From: Phoronis australis
Lineage: Eukaryota; Phoronida; Phoronidae
Direction of reading: 5' to 3'
Assembly (NCBI GenBank): GCA_002633005.1
Contig: NMRA01000315.1
Span: forward strand, 452,463 to 516,462
Length of the DNA stretch: 64,000 bases
Position 1 is the first letter of the stretch. Each line of letters begins with the position of its first letter. A program made the position numbers and the translations under genes. Below are positions 1-12,512 of the stretch, piece by piece. The notes beneath the pieces are model-generated. The model was not told the origin of the DNA. It did no database searches and saw only the letters and a list, made by a program, of their open reading frames with translations.

Positions 1-650
1 ACACTTCATGAACATTGCTTTTAACAATTCCGCCAGTAACTTGCCTTAGGAGACACATGTGGTGATACTGGACTGAATAACGTTAACATTGTGACGCCAT
101 ATGTGTTTTATCGATTTCCTTAAAATATAGCATGACATCAATTGCTAAGATTACGGGTGGACCTTGTTTTATTGGTGCTATACCATTTGATATTGTTTAG
201 TTTAGATTTATAGCTGACTATCATTTGAAATAAACAGTTTATCTGAGAATATTTGGTTGTTGCCATCAGCACCCATATAATCCCCCTGTCTTTTTCATGG
301 GACAATAACTAATTAAGGGTTTTCTAAAATGATTATCAAAAACATCTTCTTCTCAAAAAATGATTGCAAATTTGTTCATAAATCCCTAGGCTGTATCAAA
401 CGTCTGAATTTACAACGGAATATAAAATTTTGGACATTTAATTCCTAGATCACACAGCATGATCCTGACTTGAAAATGTCGAGTTTTAACTCGCAGTAGC
501 TTAGATCTAGGGTAATCAAGTGCGACCTAGAAATTCATATGCGTAAACCATAGTACAACTTCGATCAATTATAGTCATTTATCTTAAGTTGAGGCTTTAC
601 GAAGTGGCGATGCATGAGACATTTAAATCTACACGTCTGCGTCAACTTAC
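1..650. other. Noncoding, probably gene L intron
   Basis: AT-rich with no TSP1 or other domain on either strand. Expected to be the intron after gene L exon 8. Confidence 0.5.
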
Positions 651-995
651 ACATTAGCTTAATCACAACATTTTTTCGCTTGGCCAAATGAGGCACTTCC
701 CGTTTGACTGCTAAGCACTCGAATATTTGGTTGTGAAACATTGGGGACATACTGAAGGCTACGTCTTTCGTGCACGTTGTATGATTTGATTGGCCGTGAC
801 TTTGGTGGCACACTGTCTCCGTCGTATTGTACAGTGTGGACGACACATTGGTCAGCCATTGAACCCGAGGAGACGTCAGAAGGTTGCCCACGTGGCATCT
901 TATGTGGACAACTTTATTGCGGATCGCTTCTACTTGTTCTTCCTTAAACTCTTCATCACTAGTGGCATTTTTGAGGATGACACTACCAGGGCCAC
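651..995 (-). CDS. Gene L exon 8: Ig-like domain 7 (paralogue of the gene R exon at 53204-53548)
   Basis: This 345-bp exon is phase 1-1, with acceptor CTTATAG and donor GTAAGT. It starts GPGSVILKNAT. It has core cysteines in VHIRCHVGN and IFECLAVKR, the core Trp in VQWLTN, and a second Cys pair in the middle (TVCHQ and TTCTKD). It aligns end to end with the 345-bp exon at 53204-53548, which has the same Cys positions. Several NxS/T glycosylation sites are present. It is the last exon of gene L in the window. By analogy with gene R the next exons should be a TSP1 domain and a membrane exon beyond position 1; nothing of that kind is visible in 1-650. Confidence 0.85.
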
Positions 996-1394
996 CTATA
1001 AGACATGTACGAAAAGTGCTCATTGGTTACATATGTAAGCAAGCTCAGTGAGCTTTATCTCATTAAACAAGCTAATACAATACATGTTGCAAGACAACGG
1101 TCCGCACGCGCGTTGTTACTAATAGTGTATAATTCAATCAAACTCATAAAAACGACTCATTGTTATCCAGACATCTTGAATTTAGGATAAGAGCACCTGC
1201 GCGTTATGGCGTAGATCTTGGCTTTCAGCAAATTTCCACATGCAGCTCCAAAGACTCCGCACAAACAAAATTAAAAAACAGAATAACTCCAAAATACATC
1301 AAAAAGTAAGTGTACTTTCTGTTTATTGCTCTCATCCCCTCCGAAAACGAGAAAATCCGATTAGATTGTGTGGGTTTAATTGAAAAAGCAATGG

Positions 1395-1675
1395 AGGATT
1401 TAGGGGGGGGGGGGAGGCAAGAGGACCATGCCCCCCGAAAATTCTCCCAGATACCATTTGGCAGTTCGGGGTGCAACTTGCTGACTACCATAAGCGTGCA
1501 CCCAGGGGGCTCGGGGGCGAATGAACAACGCATAGGTCTTGAATAAACCCTGTTTACCTTTATTTTTTTAGAAACAAGCTCCGAAAACACAAAAATTTGA
1601 GACCCTGCATCTCTAAATTTTAAGCTGGGCGCGCGTGTAGCGAAATTCTGGTTATTCCTGTGCCCTGAAAAGTGA
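1395..1675 (-). repeat. G-rich short inverted-terminus repeat, copy 1
   Basis: Contains GGATTTAGGGGGGGGGG at one side and, on the minus strand, GGGCACAGGAATAACCAG, blocks shared with the copies at 10705 and 37231. Inverted relative to those copies. It lies in the gene L intron between Ig domains 6 and 7; the long frames across it are antisense noise. Confidence 0.7.
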
Positions 1676-2060
1676 AAAGTGACCACGCTTTGCTTGGATG
1701 ATGCAGAATTGTTGAAAGCAGAAGTTTTAAGTGAAAGCTAAAATTTTCACTAACTAGCGCCAGCACAGTAAGGCCAAATGTGCATTCGAAAATACAAAAC
1801 ACTGGCGAGACACTTGTGATAAGGAGGCAGTGAATTCTGTCCCATAATGCAACATTATACCCTCGCTAATCAATCACTTTAGTGGCCGCTGTTTTGCTAC
1901 TTACATGTATAAAGTTCCAAACGTACTAGAGAACTTTTATCATGCATGATATTGATTAAGGCAACAAAGTTTGAATTCCAGTCCCGAAACTAGAAAGCAA
2001 AAGCAGAAAGCCCACTCTCTTTTTAGTACACCATATATAGTAAGTGTTTTCTAGTCTTAC

Positions 2061-2378
2061 CAATGATTGTTACGCTTAAGGTAGCTTCTGCCTTAAAAGT
2101 TGTGTTAGCAACATTAACTGCCACGCATTTGATGCTCCTCTGGACAAAACCAGACGTGAATTTCATTTTCTTTGTAACTACCAGTAAGTTGTTCGGCATT
2201 TCTTTTTCCACGACTTCTGTATCTCCTTGAACACCAGTGATTTCTATGTGTGCACCGGGATAAACTAGGTCTGTCGAACATGATACTTCGGAATAGTCGT
2301 CCTCAACGATGGCAAATTCATCACCATCTTGGTAGGTTTTTGACCCCGCGTTAGCAAACTCGACCTTCATTGGGCCGG
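2061..2378 (-). CDS. Gene L exon 7: Ig-like domain 6 (paralogue of the gene R exon at 56176-56493)
   Basis: This 318-bp exon is phase 1-1, with acceptor TATTTTAG and donor GTAAGACT. It has core cysteines in SEVSCSTDLVYP and SIKCVAVNV; a TG pair (ITGV) stands where the core Trp is expected. It aligns without gaps to the 318-bp exon at 56176-56493 of gene R, with about 65% identical residues counted by eye, including the shared block SKTYQDGDEF. That is much closer than to any other Ig exon in gene L, so this position descends from the same ancestral exon as in gene R. Confidence 0.85.
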
Positions 2379-3602
2379 CTAAAATACAGACAGTCCCAAT
2401 CATTTCAGCCGAGCCGGAATAAAGAAATGAAGAACAAAGTGTTGGTGTGGCAAGAAAAACTCGCCAAGGCACTTTTTTAGTGTTTGATAATGCAAGTTAG
2501 TGCCCCTGATTTGGGAACTTCATCTACGGCGCTGCTGAAGTTTTCCAAATGCAGTGTGGGGAGATCGTGGACTCGTCAACCCGGCTCTGGTGAGATCACA
2601 TATACAAATTAAAGACGTGAAAACAACCTGATACAAAACAGCGCTTGTCAGATGTGTGCACCACAATACAACCATTGCAGCAAACTGTTTGGAACGAGTA
2701 AGACGAAGCAACCACCATAGAAACAAAAACGATTGAAAGTTATCCTCAAAATGCGTTGAATAAATGCGTAGACTAATGGACCGTTTGGGCGAAAAAGTTC
2801 TCGAATCATGCATCACACATAAACGCTGAAGTCGAATCTGATCAACTAAAACGCTAATTATAAATAGTGTCGCATGTTTAAAAGTTACCGTATCAAGCCA
2901 GCTAGTCAATACTTAGCAGGGTTTGAAGTCAGTACTTTGAAAGAGTAGTTAGCATTATTACATATCACACCAGAACAACACATCAACTATTAACCTGCTC
3001 ACTTCGAATATGAGATTGCGTGAAGACATTCCCGAAATAACATGGCGCTAAAAATCGAGCCCTACGAAAGAACTTATTCACATGAATATTCGACTTTTTA
3101 CTATTTGCTTGTCACTCCGCCATTTCTATTATTCAGCCAACGGTAAACTCGTTAACTGGAGAACGGCAATTGCCGATTTGTCACGGAAGGTTACGCATTA
3201 TCTAGCAAGTCAGCAATTGCCGTTCATCCGTAGCTCCGTGATCGTATAATTCCATACTGTCCTTGATCTTGAACCGACTCGCGTGATACACGGGAGTTGT
3301 TCCGGAAGGGCTTTTTGTGAAGATATTTGTGGTTTGACCGCAAATTTCTTGCGAACTCGGTGGAACAGGACACCGTTAATGGTAATGAGAGAAAGAAAAA
3401 TTCATCATGGTTTGTTGAACCTCCCCTGTTTTGTGCAAGTTTATTCAGTTCTGTGTTTGCTATGGACAGCTGAAGTGAAGCACCCGTTGCAAATTTCTAG
3501 TCCGGAGTGTCATACTGTGTTGCATTGTATAGTGTATTGGGGACGGTGAGAAGCTGAGGACGCCCGTGAGTGGAAGTGTAGAACCAGTGCCAACATAGAT
3601 TA

Positions 3603-4156
3603 TAGACAACAGATTCGCAACTCCGGCATTTTCATGCGAAATATCATAGAGGAGGCGCCCCCCCCCCAAACATACATGTAGCAAGCTCTGATTTTAGTTA
3701 CTGTATTGTGACGGAATAGTCTTCCATCTATTTTACTGTCTAATACAATGAAAAACTATAATGTCGGCACTGAAACGCTGATCAAGGTCTTCCAACAGTA
3801 GAGTGCAGAAATTTTGAGCGGTACCGGCGTGCATTCGAGCTTAAAAACGAAAAGTCCCGTGTAGTATGTAAAGTGCTGTTGAAGCGCTAGATTGGTTCTT
3901 GAGTAGGCCAGTTGGTTATTAATATCAGTTTTTTTAAGAAGCTAACGTTTTACGAGTATTCAATTTATTTAAAGACATTATGTGAGTTAGGAAAAATCGC
4001 TAATCCAAAATACCGACAATGATCATAATTAGCAGACGACGTACTTGCCGGAAGTAAAGCGTGCTATGTTTGCCAGGTGTCGCTAATGAAGAATGACGTC
4101 ACGGCTTATGCGTAAGATCACAGTTTTCGTCTATTGAATCTATACGGAGTTGGCGA
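3603..4156. repeat. Direct duplicate D, copy 1 (554 bp)
   Basis: It aligns along its length with 18562-19104. Shared blocks include TCTATTTTACTGTC, TTAGCAGACGAC, ACTTGCCGGAAGTAAA, TGCCAGGTGTCGCTA and TATACGGAGTTGG. This copy lies in the gene L intron between Ig domains 5 and 6. Noncoding in all frames. Confidence 0.8.
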
Positions 4157-4924
4157 TCCAGACACTATAACCTATGGTGTCACACACATCACACTCAAAT
4201 TGCACGTCAAACATTAAACTACACGCGTCGAAATTACGATCGCGTGAACACAATTATCTTAAGAAGTAATACACCGAGTATAACCGCACGGAATTAAATC
4301 AAACCCTTTGAAAGAACTTGTTCACTCGAAGATTCGACTTTTTACATGTTTTAACCTTCCCGTGAACTTATGAACTAAAGCACTCGCTGGGCTCATTGAT
4401 TGGCATTCGGATCACAGCTTGACGCCACTAGGTAAAAAATAAGGGTTGAAGATGGCATATTTTATCGTCATGAAAAGACTGACTCGAAATAGAAGCGGCA
4501 AGACCGTTTGCGGTTTCATGAACATGTGAAGGGAATTTTATTTGGCTAGTACTAACACATTGAACAGGAATTGCCCTATCATTCTTTTGGTTTATATCCA
4601 CTTCACCAAATGGTGAAAAGCCCTCCGGCGGAGCTTCGGTTCTGTTTAAGAGCTGGTATTGGCTAAGCGGTTCCTTGCTATATTTCGACATCAAATATAA
4701 TTTTCTGAGACGACAGTGCTGTGTTTTTAGACGTCAGTGTTAGTTTGTATACGTGGAGGTCTAATGCAATTGATTAGTGTCAGTTATTTTATAAATTTAC
4801 ATGAATGGTGAATTTTTTTTGCGTAGAATGCTGGATTTGTTAGTTGGCTTAGAAAACTGTAACATTAGAAAACGCTTGGAAGAAAAACATTTAAATATGA
4901 TAACTAAAAGGTGAGATTACTTAC

Positions 4925-5236
4925 AGACAATTCTCAAAAAGAGGCTCTTTGAGATGTTATTTCCTGATTTCTCTGTATTTTTCGCCACGCAGTGCCATTG
5001 CTCGCTGTGATACTGTCTGTCAGCCAAAAACGTCAGAGGCATGTAAAATGTTGAGCCACTCTTGTTCGTACTGGCGAAAGAACCAGACGCTGGATAGGTC
5101 TTACTCCAGTGAATAACAGCAGCAGGAAACACTTCGTCTGTCACGCACAGCACAGTATAAGTTTGACCATGAACTAAGGCGCTGCTGTTGAAAAGAGCTC
5201 CATCTTCTGAAGTGAATGTCAGCCTTGTCGGTCCAA
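4925..5236 (-). CDS. Gene L exon 6: Ig-like domain 5
   Basis: This 312-bp exon is phase 1-1, with acceptor ATCACAG and donor GTAAGTAA. It begins GPTRLTFTSEDGALF. It shows the first core Cys in TVLCVTDEVFP, the core Trp in VIHWSK and the second core Cys in EQWHCVAKN. It is separated from domain 4 by a 7.3-kb intron that contains a Kolobok-like element and a hAT MITE nested in another repeat, so the locus has been expanded by insertions. The frame joins cleanly to both neighbours. Confidence 0.82.
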
Positions 5237-5736
5237 CTGTGATTGTGTGAAAGCGAAAAAGCTTAAACAGCCCAATGATGAGAAGTGTTCATCATAAACA
5301 CACAGTGTGTGAGCTTAATCACTACACTTGTTCATTGCTAGCCATGTCCGGTCTAAACCTTGACACATGTAACATGTAGTGGGGACAATGAGTTGGAAAT
5401 CGGGTGCCTGGTTGCATGAAACGGTCCAAAATAGTGACTTAAAGGCGAAGGCAACCTTTTTCCATGTCATTTTGAGCTAAAATAAGGTTGGTTGGTTATC
5501 CTAGACATATTTTCCACTTAATTACAGCTTTTCGTAATTTTATAAATTACTCGTCCGCTACTCCGGAATTGACGTTTTAGGAGGCAAGCGTTTCCCGCCA
5601 CTTGGTTTTGCGTTGACTTTACCGTGCGAATCTGTTCTATTCTACTTTTGTTTTGTGCTGTTTTTCAACAATTGTCGCCACCACTTTCCATCGGCGAGTA
5701 TTCTGCGGCAAGATAGGTTAGTAGAGAACTCAACTA

Positions 5737-6486
5737 NNNNNNNNNNNNNNNNNNNNNNNNNNNNNNNNNNNNNNNNNNNNNNNNNNNNNNNNNNNNNNNN
5801 NNNNNNNNNNNNNNNNNNNNNNNNNNNNNNNNNNNNNNNNNNNNNNNNNNNNNNNNNNNNNNNNNNNNNNNNNNNNNNNNNNNNNNNNNNNNNNNNNNNN
5901 NNNNNNNNNNNNNNNNNNNNNNNNNNNNNNNNNNNNNNNNNNNNNNNNNNNNNNNNNNNNNNNNNNNNNNNNNNNNNNNNNNNNNNNNNNNNNNNNNNNN
6001 NNNNNNNNNNNNNNNNNNNNNNNNNNNNNNNNNNNNNNNNNNNNNNNNNNNNNNNNNNNNNNNNNNNNNNNNNNNNNNNNNNNNNNNNNNNNNNNNNNNN
6101 NNNNNNNNNNNNNNNNNNNNNNNNNNNNNNNNNNNNNNNNNNNNNNNNNNNNNNNNNNNNNNNNNNNNNNNNNNNNNNNNNNNNNNNNNNNNNNNNNNNN
6201 NNNNNNNNNNNNNNNNNNNNNNNNNNNNNNNNNNNNNNNNNNNNNNNNNNNNNNNNNNNNNNNNNNNNNNNNNNNNNNNNNNNNNNNNNNNNNNNNNNNN
6301 NNNNNNNNNNNNNNNNNNNNNNNNNNNNNNNNNNNNNNNNNNNNNNNNNNNNNNNNNNNNNNNNNNNNNNNNNNNNNNNNNNNNNNNNNNNNNNNNNNNN
6401 NNNNNNNNNNNNNNNNNNNNNNNNNNNNNNNNNNNNNNNNNNNNNNNNNNNNNNNNNNNNNNNNNNNNNNNNNNNNNNNNNNNNNN
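5737..6486. other. Assembly gap, 750 N
   Basis: A run of exactly 750 N lies inside element K1. Open frames crossing it are artefacts. The round length suggests an estimated gap size. The near-identical copy K2 elsewhere in the window may be why this copy could not be assembled. Confidence 0.98.
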
Positions 6487-6634
6487 TTGCGTGGACGGGT
6501 AACGCTGCGTTCTTCACACGAACGAGCCAAGTACGGCGAAGTGTGTCATCCATCGGAAAGCGATGCAAAGGTACTCCCAAAGCGCGCGTGAGCCGATAAT
6601 TAGTACATCCTGGTACGCAGCAACGGTGTGGCAT
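6487..6634 (-). pseudogene. THAP-domain protein, N-terminal fragment cut by the gap (K1)
   Basis: The ATG at 6634 opens 49 visible codons that are nearly identical to the THAP protein of K2. The first zinc-ligand pair is seen in CCVPGC, followed by the conserved HRFPMDD and the basic LRRTWLVRVK. The second half of the zinc finger (C-x2-H) falls in the run of Ns. THAP domains bind the ends or target DNA in THAP-type transposases. No stop is visible before the gap, so intactness cannot be judged. Confidence 0.7.
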
Positions 6635-6903
6635 GTTGACTGACTAGTAAATGAAAGCAAACGACGGCGGAACTTAACACAACCGAGGTAGAACAATGAC
6701 TGACTCGGCAGCTCTCACAGTCAGACTATATGAAAAGAAATTGGCGCGAAATGCTTGCGTCCTAAAACGTCACTTCCGGAGTAGCGGACGAGTAATTAAT
6801 AAAATTACGAAAAGCTGTAATTAAGTGGAAAATATGTCTAGGATAACCAACCAACCTTATTTTAGCTCAAAATGACATGGAAAAATGTTGCCTTCGCCTT
6901 TAA

Positions 6904-8310
6904 CTGATTTACCTAATCTTCTTCGTTCTATACTCTTACGTGTAGTTTTTTATCATTTTATCTTTGTTATGAACTCTGCTTCTATGACTAATGACATTTT
7001 CTAATAATATGACTAAAACTGAGCGCTTAGTTCAGTCAAAACAAGCATTGACTTACATGCATTAGTGATACTGAAATAGCTTAAGAAAGGTGTGTTCACA
7101 ACCCCACAAATACGCGTTACACGTAGATTTAGGGAACTTAGTTGAGAGTCCCTATTTGGGACTGTTTCATGCACTGGAAAGGAGAATAAAGGCAATTAGC
7201 AGCTTCATAATTCATACTATTTGGTAAACTAACGTTTGATGTACAAAACCGAACATATGTATAAACATGTGTGCTCCGATAGGAAGAGCTGCGACGTTTA
7301 CAGCTAACAACGTAGGCCTACCCTGTCTGGAACATCTCCCACTACGAGCCTTTTGTTGTATGGGAAAATCACCCATATTTACATTACAGACGCAATCCCA
7401 TTTTCACGTATGAAAGTGAAATATTTAGCAGATGAATAAATTTCAAACTGAAAAAGGAACAGTTGATTGAGGTCATGTAGGACCCTAGATGTCCTAATAT
7501 GGCTAGATGTGAATAGTGACATCTTAGAAATGGCTTATGACATTCACATGTAATTTTCAAGAGTGCTTTTTGCACAGTTCACCACCGTCAGTGCTGGCAG
7601 GAATTGGTTTTAAATTGTTCCACTTTTGCATGAGGGATTATCAAAAATCAAATACGTCCTGTCATAATTTTTAGGAAAAACTCAAAAGTTACAGAAAACC
7701 GAAACGTCATTGTAATTTAAGAAACTAAAAGAGTTACTGAGATATTTTGTATTTCATGAAGTTTGCTCAATAATTTTTGCCATTGTAAATTTAGTCAGAG
7801 GTCTATTTCACGAAACGTGGATTAAGATTCAAGGCAGAATTTGGTCTTACGCTCCACACAACTATATTAGAAAAAAATTAAATCTTACTTGAGCAACAAT
7901 ACAATATCTCTGAGAAAGTAGCTATTACTTCAAGTAAGTGACATAATTTGTATAAATTATTTTTATATTGTGATCTTCTAATAATTTCCAAGCCAGTTAT
8001 TAATTCAGAAATTGTTTATTGAGAGTGTAACACCAATTAAACATGAAGTCACATTTCAAGAAAATGACCCCAGTTTTTGGCCTATAACAGTGTCGTAAGA
8101 TGACGTCATCAATTAGAACATTCGCCTCATTTCAGGGTGGTTGTGGAATCGTGAAGCATACCTGAAGTTTCGGCAGCATAAGGGTGAATTTTTGCACAAT
8201 AGTTGGCTGCTAGAGAGGGGTGATACAGTCAGATGTGTCGTCGTTCTATAGCCTTCCAAAAATTATAGACCATTTACTAAGGGTAAAAGTTCGAAGAGTT
8301 GTCTCGGAGC
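6904..8310. other. Intronic sequence without recognisable features
   Basis: AT-rich, with only short chance frames. Part of the gene L intron between Ig domains 4 and 5. Confidence 0.5.
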
Positions 8311-8451
8311 AGGGCGGTCGAATTAATTTTTCATTTTGAAGAAATTATTGGAAAAATGATGCTTCCCACACAACAACAAAAAAGAAATATGAAAATCGTA
8401 TAAAGCAGTACAAGGCAATTTGAACTTTTGTTGCGAAATTTGAATGACTTG
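8311..8451 (+). repeat. Dispersed repeat X, copy 1, split by hAT copy 1
   Basis: CATTTTGAAGAAATTATTGG, CACACAACAACAAAAAA and AAATTTGAATGACTT match copies at 45005-45190 (inverse) and 48255-48440. The continuation, GTGTCGGTCATCCAAGACG and CAGCGGCATAAGTT, is found beyond the hAT element at 9613-9650. Confidence 0.6.
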
Positions 8452-8459
8452 CTTGGATC

Positions 8460-9604
8460 CACAGGCGCTTGGGTTTATCTGTTCCTCGATCGCAAATGAC
8501 GTCATTCAATAATACATAGAAAACATAAAGGTTGGACACTTAAACTTTGCCAAGCCGAGGCTCCCAACTTCAACCGTCCAAAATCCAAATAAAATCTGCG
8601 TGCACCTCCCTCAGTCTGGTGTTGCATAAACCTTCGAAGCCTTATCTTTCCCAGATGGACCCATTAACTGTCTTCGTGAGTGGTGAATTGGCGATGGAAT
8701 TTCCAAAACAATCTCAAAACTCTGAATTAAAGGACCTGAAATAGTAAACATGGCGGATTTCAGTTGTGCTTCAACTTGTACGCCTGTCGTAGATGAAACT
8801 TCATGTTTGAGCAAGCATCCTATATTTCAAATTCAATAATTCTAATCCAAAACTCAACAACTAATTGAGAATGTTAAAGTTAGTATTTTAATGACTATTT
8901 GTAACTTTATTCCACTGACGGCTCATTTTAGCACCTAATTTTATTGCATAAACTGGCGTATCTTGTTCCTCATCTTGAGATCACTCACTTTTCTTGGATG
9001 AAGCACAACACACATTCGGCCTGGAAACGCAGTCCGTGCAAGTTTTACAATGCGCGTGGCCGAAGAGTTAACTCAATGGTTTTTTGCCAAAAGTAAAACC
9101 TTCATAAGAGATCACAGTACACACAAAAACTTCGCATATCAATACAGTATCAGGATAATTTACATTTGACACAAATATGTGAGTAATTACATTTATTTGG
9201 CAATAAAGTGCTCTCTGCTTCTCATGATCAAGTAGTCGAGGGATTGACGGCGAAAGCCGCGCGAAATTAGACTTTCGGATTTAGCTCGGGAGCGTCCGTC
9301 AAAAACTCAGGTGTCATGAGAAGACCGTCTGCCATGACATCACGGAATTAGGTCCTTGAATTTGTGATTTTGGCATTCTTTTGGCATTTTTGTCGCCAAA
9401 TCACCACTCGAAGGCAATTTGAAGGATCAAATGAAAGATAGTATTCTAAGAGTTGTTCGATGCTAGTTTCGTGGAGTTCCATGCACATTTGAGTAGAAAA
9501 TTCTGAACAAACAGATTTCCAGTGTCCAACCTTTATGTTTTGTTATATGTATTATTGAGTGACGTCATTTGCGATCGAGGAACAGATAAACCCAAGCGCC
9601 TGTG
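8460..9604. mobile_element. hAT-type non-autonomous element, copy 1
   Basis: This 1145-bp element starts CACAGGCGCTTGGG and ends in the inverse CCCAAGCGCCTGTG. The terminal inverted repeats run for about 80 bp. It is flanked by the perfect 8-bp duplication CTTGGATC (8452-8459 and 9605-9612), the target size of hAT transposons. I see no transposase. The insertion splits a copy of another dispersed repeat (8311-8451 plus 9613-9650). Confidence 0.87.
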
Positions 9605-9984
9605 CTTGGATCGTGTCGGTCATCCAAGACGTCAGCGGCATAAGTTGCGTGTTCAATTATTTTCACCGACATTTTGCAGTGAAGTTTAGTTTACCTCCTG
9701 TTGTGTGCGATTCAACAATTTTCTTCAGAATTTAGTCACACAGATGTTACTGTTTGAGTGTTTACTGTGCTCATAATTCCCGTTGGGCTTAGCCTCGCTT
9801 CCTGCGGCACGTATAACATGACGACTTTTGATGAACTAAAACATTTGTTCAACCGGCTACTTTGTAATTGGTGGAGATTTAAGTATGATGCCCTTTGGTA
9901 AACGCTGCTATACGATAGTAACGTTGTACAATTTTTAAGTTTCTTTTTTGGATCTTGCGTACGATTGGAAAATGTCATTTCACA

Positions 9985-10175
9985 TGTGCTGAAAAGTCGC
10001 AGTGCTTTGTCTCTGCGGTCGTTGCCGATTCTCGAATCGAAAGCAGACTATCTTCAATTTTGTATTGCTTAGGGACGTTAAATTGTGAAAAATGTCAACA
10101 AAAAATTATTCCGCAACAGCCAACGGTGATAATGATCCTGAAATTCTGGCATTTGTGCCAAACGTTCAATCTTGT
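9985..10175 (+). repeat. Dispersed repeat W, copy 1
   Basis: AAGTCGCAGTGCTTTGTC, AAAGCAGACTATCTTCAATTT, TTCCGCAACAGCCAACGG and GGCATTTGTGCCAAACGTTC align with 32260-32432, about 70% by eye. Noncoding. Confidence 0.6.
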
Positions 10176-10704
10176 GGATGCTATTGAGGCTGAATGAAGT
10201 TATATGAAGGAAAGCCGCATGCCGAAACTTGACCTTTTTACAAGCTCTTCTATAGGTTATTAAAACTAGATCCCAGTGAAATGAAAACCAAAAGCATCCG
10301 ATATAAATACATCTCCTTTCTCACCGAGTGACATTAACTTTTCCTATCAGAAGAAAGGCTTTATACTAATGGTAAAAACTTTTCAATTTGGTACTAGTTA
10401 TGGGGAAATAACATTCATTGACTGCATCGATTGTCTTAATATCAACAGAAAGCCCGTTAATGTTACACTTTGATGATTGAATAAATTTTTCGCCAACAGG
10501 CAAGTTTGTCACTAATTACTAAAACCACAATATTTCTTCAGTTTTAAAGCCCCAAACAGTGCAGTTGTGCTGATTCTTTATACAGCTGATTCAGAAATGA
10601 TTACCGATTACGCTTGCGAATTGTCACTTTCCTGTTGACCTATAGAAATGTGAAGCGATCAAAATGAAGTATTCCCTTTGTTTGCATTTGATTTGTTTGT
10701 GTAC

Positions 10705-10950
10705 AGGGGCGGATCCAGGATTCTGAGTTAGGGGGGAGGGCACAGGAATAACCAGAATTTTGCCTCATGTGCGCCCACAGCCTAAAATGTAGAGGGTCTC
10801 TAATTTTTGGTTTTGTGTACCTTATCACTGAAAAAACGGGGTTCTGCAATCGCTCCCCGAGCCCCCCCCCCTGGGTGCCCGCATATGCAATTTGCACCCG
10901 AACTTCCAAATGGGAGAATGTTAGGGGCCCCCCCTAAATCCGCCACTGGT
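10705..10950 (+). repeat. G-rich short inverted-terminus repeat, copy 2
   Basis: Begins GGGGCGGATCCAGG and ends CCTAAATCCGCC, giving short inverted termini. The centre has GGGCACAGGAATAACCAG and GCCCACAGCCTAAA. About 245 bp, with no coding potential. In the intron between Ig domains 4 and 5 of gene L. Confidence 0.72.
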
Positions 10951-12512
10951 GTATGTAATTATTTTTAGAGCTTTCTTAAGAAGGCTTTTCAACAATTCTA
11001 AGTTTTGGGTTAACTTGTCTACAACAAAAGTTCCACATGCAAGAAAAAATATATTTTCAATTGTAGCTAGCTGGATAAAATCTGCTATGCACAAGATTCC
11101 AGAATTAACAATTATCAGTGTATTTAAAAACAAAATGGTAAACTGAACAAGCACATACATATAAAGAAACAACATTGTTAAAAACAACTGTAATTTTCCC
11201 AATGCAACGGAGTCCCTAATCAGGCATATCAAGAGATGACTTTCTGATTCTCTCAGGTTATTGCTGAAGGATTGCTTTTCATTCACTTTGTCCAAAGGTA
11301 AAACAGACGGTCAGGCAGCTGCTTTCAGTCGTTTCCTCTCACCTGTAACCGAATAGTTAGAGAAATATTAGCAAATTATAAAAAAACACAAGACAAAACT
11401 ACTTTTGTAAAGCAGAACATTTTTGACGTTTCATTTTCATGTTTATATGTAGAAACTAATATTCTTTGTACCCAAGTCTTATTTAAGATCTGAATTAAAA
11501 TATGTGGAACACTAAAACTGATTTATTAATGTATTTTTTTCGTGACACCTAAAATGGGTTTCTGATCTCAAGATATAAAATTTATTCCAGGTGTCACTTT
11601 TTTCCAATGCAATGTTACGATATTTACTGAATAGCTTATTCATGTTAATTCGGTAACTAATTTGGTAGTCCTGGGTTATTGCTGTGAAAAAGTCACCCTT
11701 GACTTCTGAGCGTCACGTACCATACACCTCTGATATTGGGCGCACTCCCATCCAGGACGTTGCTAGCCAACCATCCGGGTCCCGAGTGAGTTTCCGAAAA
11801 GAGAACTTAGTTCCACTGAATAAACCCGTTATTCAGTCGGGTAACTGGTGGGGATTACATCACGATGTCGATAGAAACTGGTTGCTAAAAACTTACCATA
11901 TAACATTCATTTAGTCTCTCAATGGAAATGCCTAGATCACACAGTGAGGCTTCGGTATCCACACACTTTTTGTCCACGCCTGGAGTAACCTTAGGTCTTT
12001 TGGAAATTTGTGACCACCTGTCGAAGACTTGCACCGAGGAAAATAGCAATAATAAGGCTTAGCGCGACGACGTATTTTGATAGACAATTCCGTCCTTTTA
12101 CCAGCTGTTTACATGTTCATGCAGACAGCGATGCATGCGCAATTCAATCACCACTTGTATAGCAGCGACACCGCGAGGAGAATTCTCCGAATAGCCCTAC
12201 TATGATAAAAGGCCACCCACCAAGAACCGTACGTTCCAGTTTGTGGGACAGGGAGTACGAATTTTTAGTTGATTCCTACCTCTATCTTTGAAAAGTGATG
12301 CCAATGATGAATTAGCAGGTGACAGAACGAGGATTGGTTGACATAGTCATGAAAACGAGGTTTAATATCATTTTAAGTAAGAAAAAGTTAAGACGGAAAA
12401 GGTTTCACGAAACGTGCCCTACAAATTTCTTCTCAAGATAGAAATTCGATAAAAAATAAGTGACGTAAATGGTCATAGAATGTTTAAGCCAATGAAAAAA
12501 TGATAGGCTTAC
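10951..12512. other. Intronic sequence without recognisable features
   Basis: Frames at 10921-11295 and 11684-11914 have no domain signature. Nothing further was seen between the G-rich repeat and Ig domain 4. Confidence 0.5.

Larger units (their letters stand above)
5443..6899 (-). mobile_element. Kolobok-like element K1 (family 1), centre hidden by N gap
   Basis: The element begins AGGCGAAGGCAACC and ends with its reverse complement, with terminal inverted repeats of about 165 bp. It is flanked on both sides by TTAA. TTAA duplications together with a THAP-encoding gene are the hallmarks of the Kolobok superfamily. It lies in opposite orientation to K2 (32437-34134), and the visible parts are near-identical. 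The 750 N at 5737-6486 hide most of the interior, including the expected P2X7-like gene. It lies in the 7.3-kb intron between Ig domains 4 and 5 of gene L as read on the minus strand, just upstream of domain 5. Confidence 0.82.

Noticed and set aside
1225-1686. 153-codon minus-strand frame and similar frames at 10640-10909 and 37133-37315
   Set aside because: They translate G- and C-rich copies of one dispersed repeat; similarity between them reflects the repeat, not a gene.
5613-6634. Frames of about 330 codons on both strands made mostly of unknown residues
   Set aside because: They are produced by the 750-N gap; only the visible THAP start at 6634 is meaningful.
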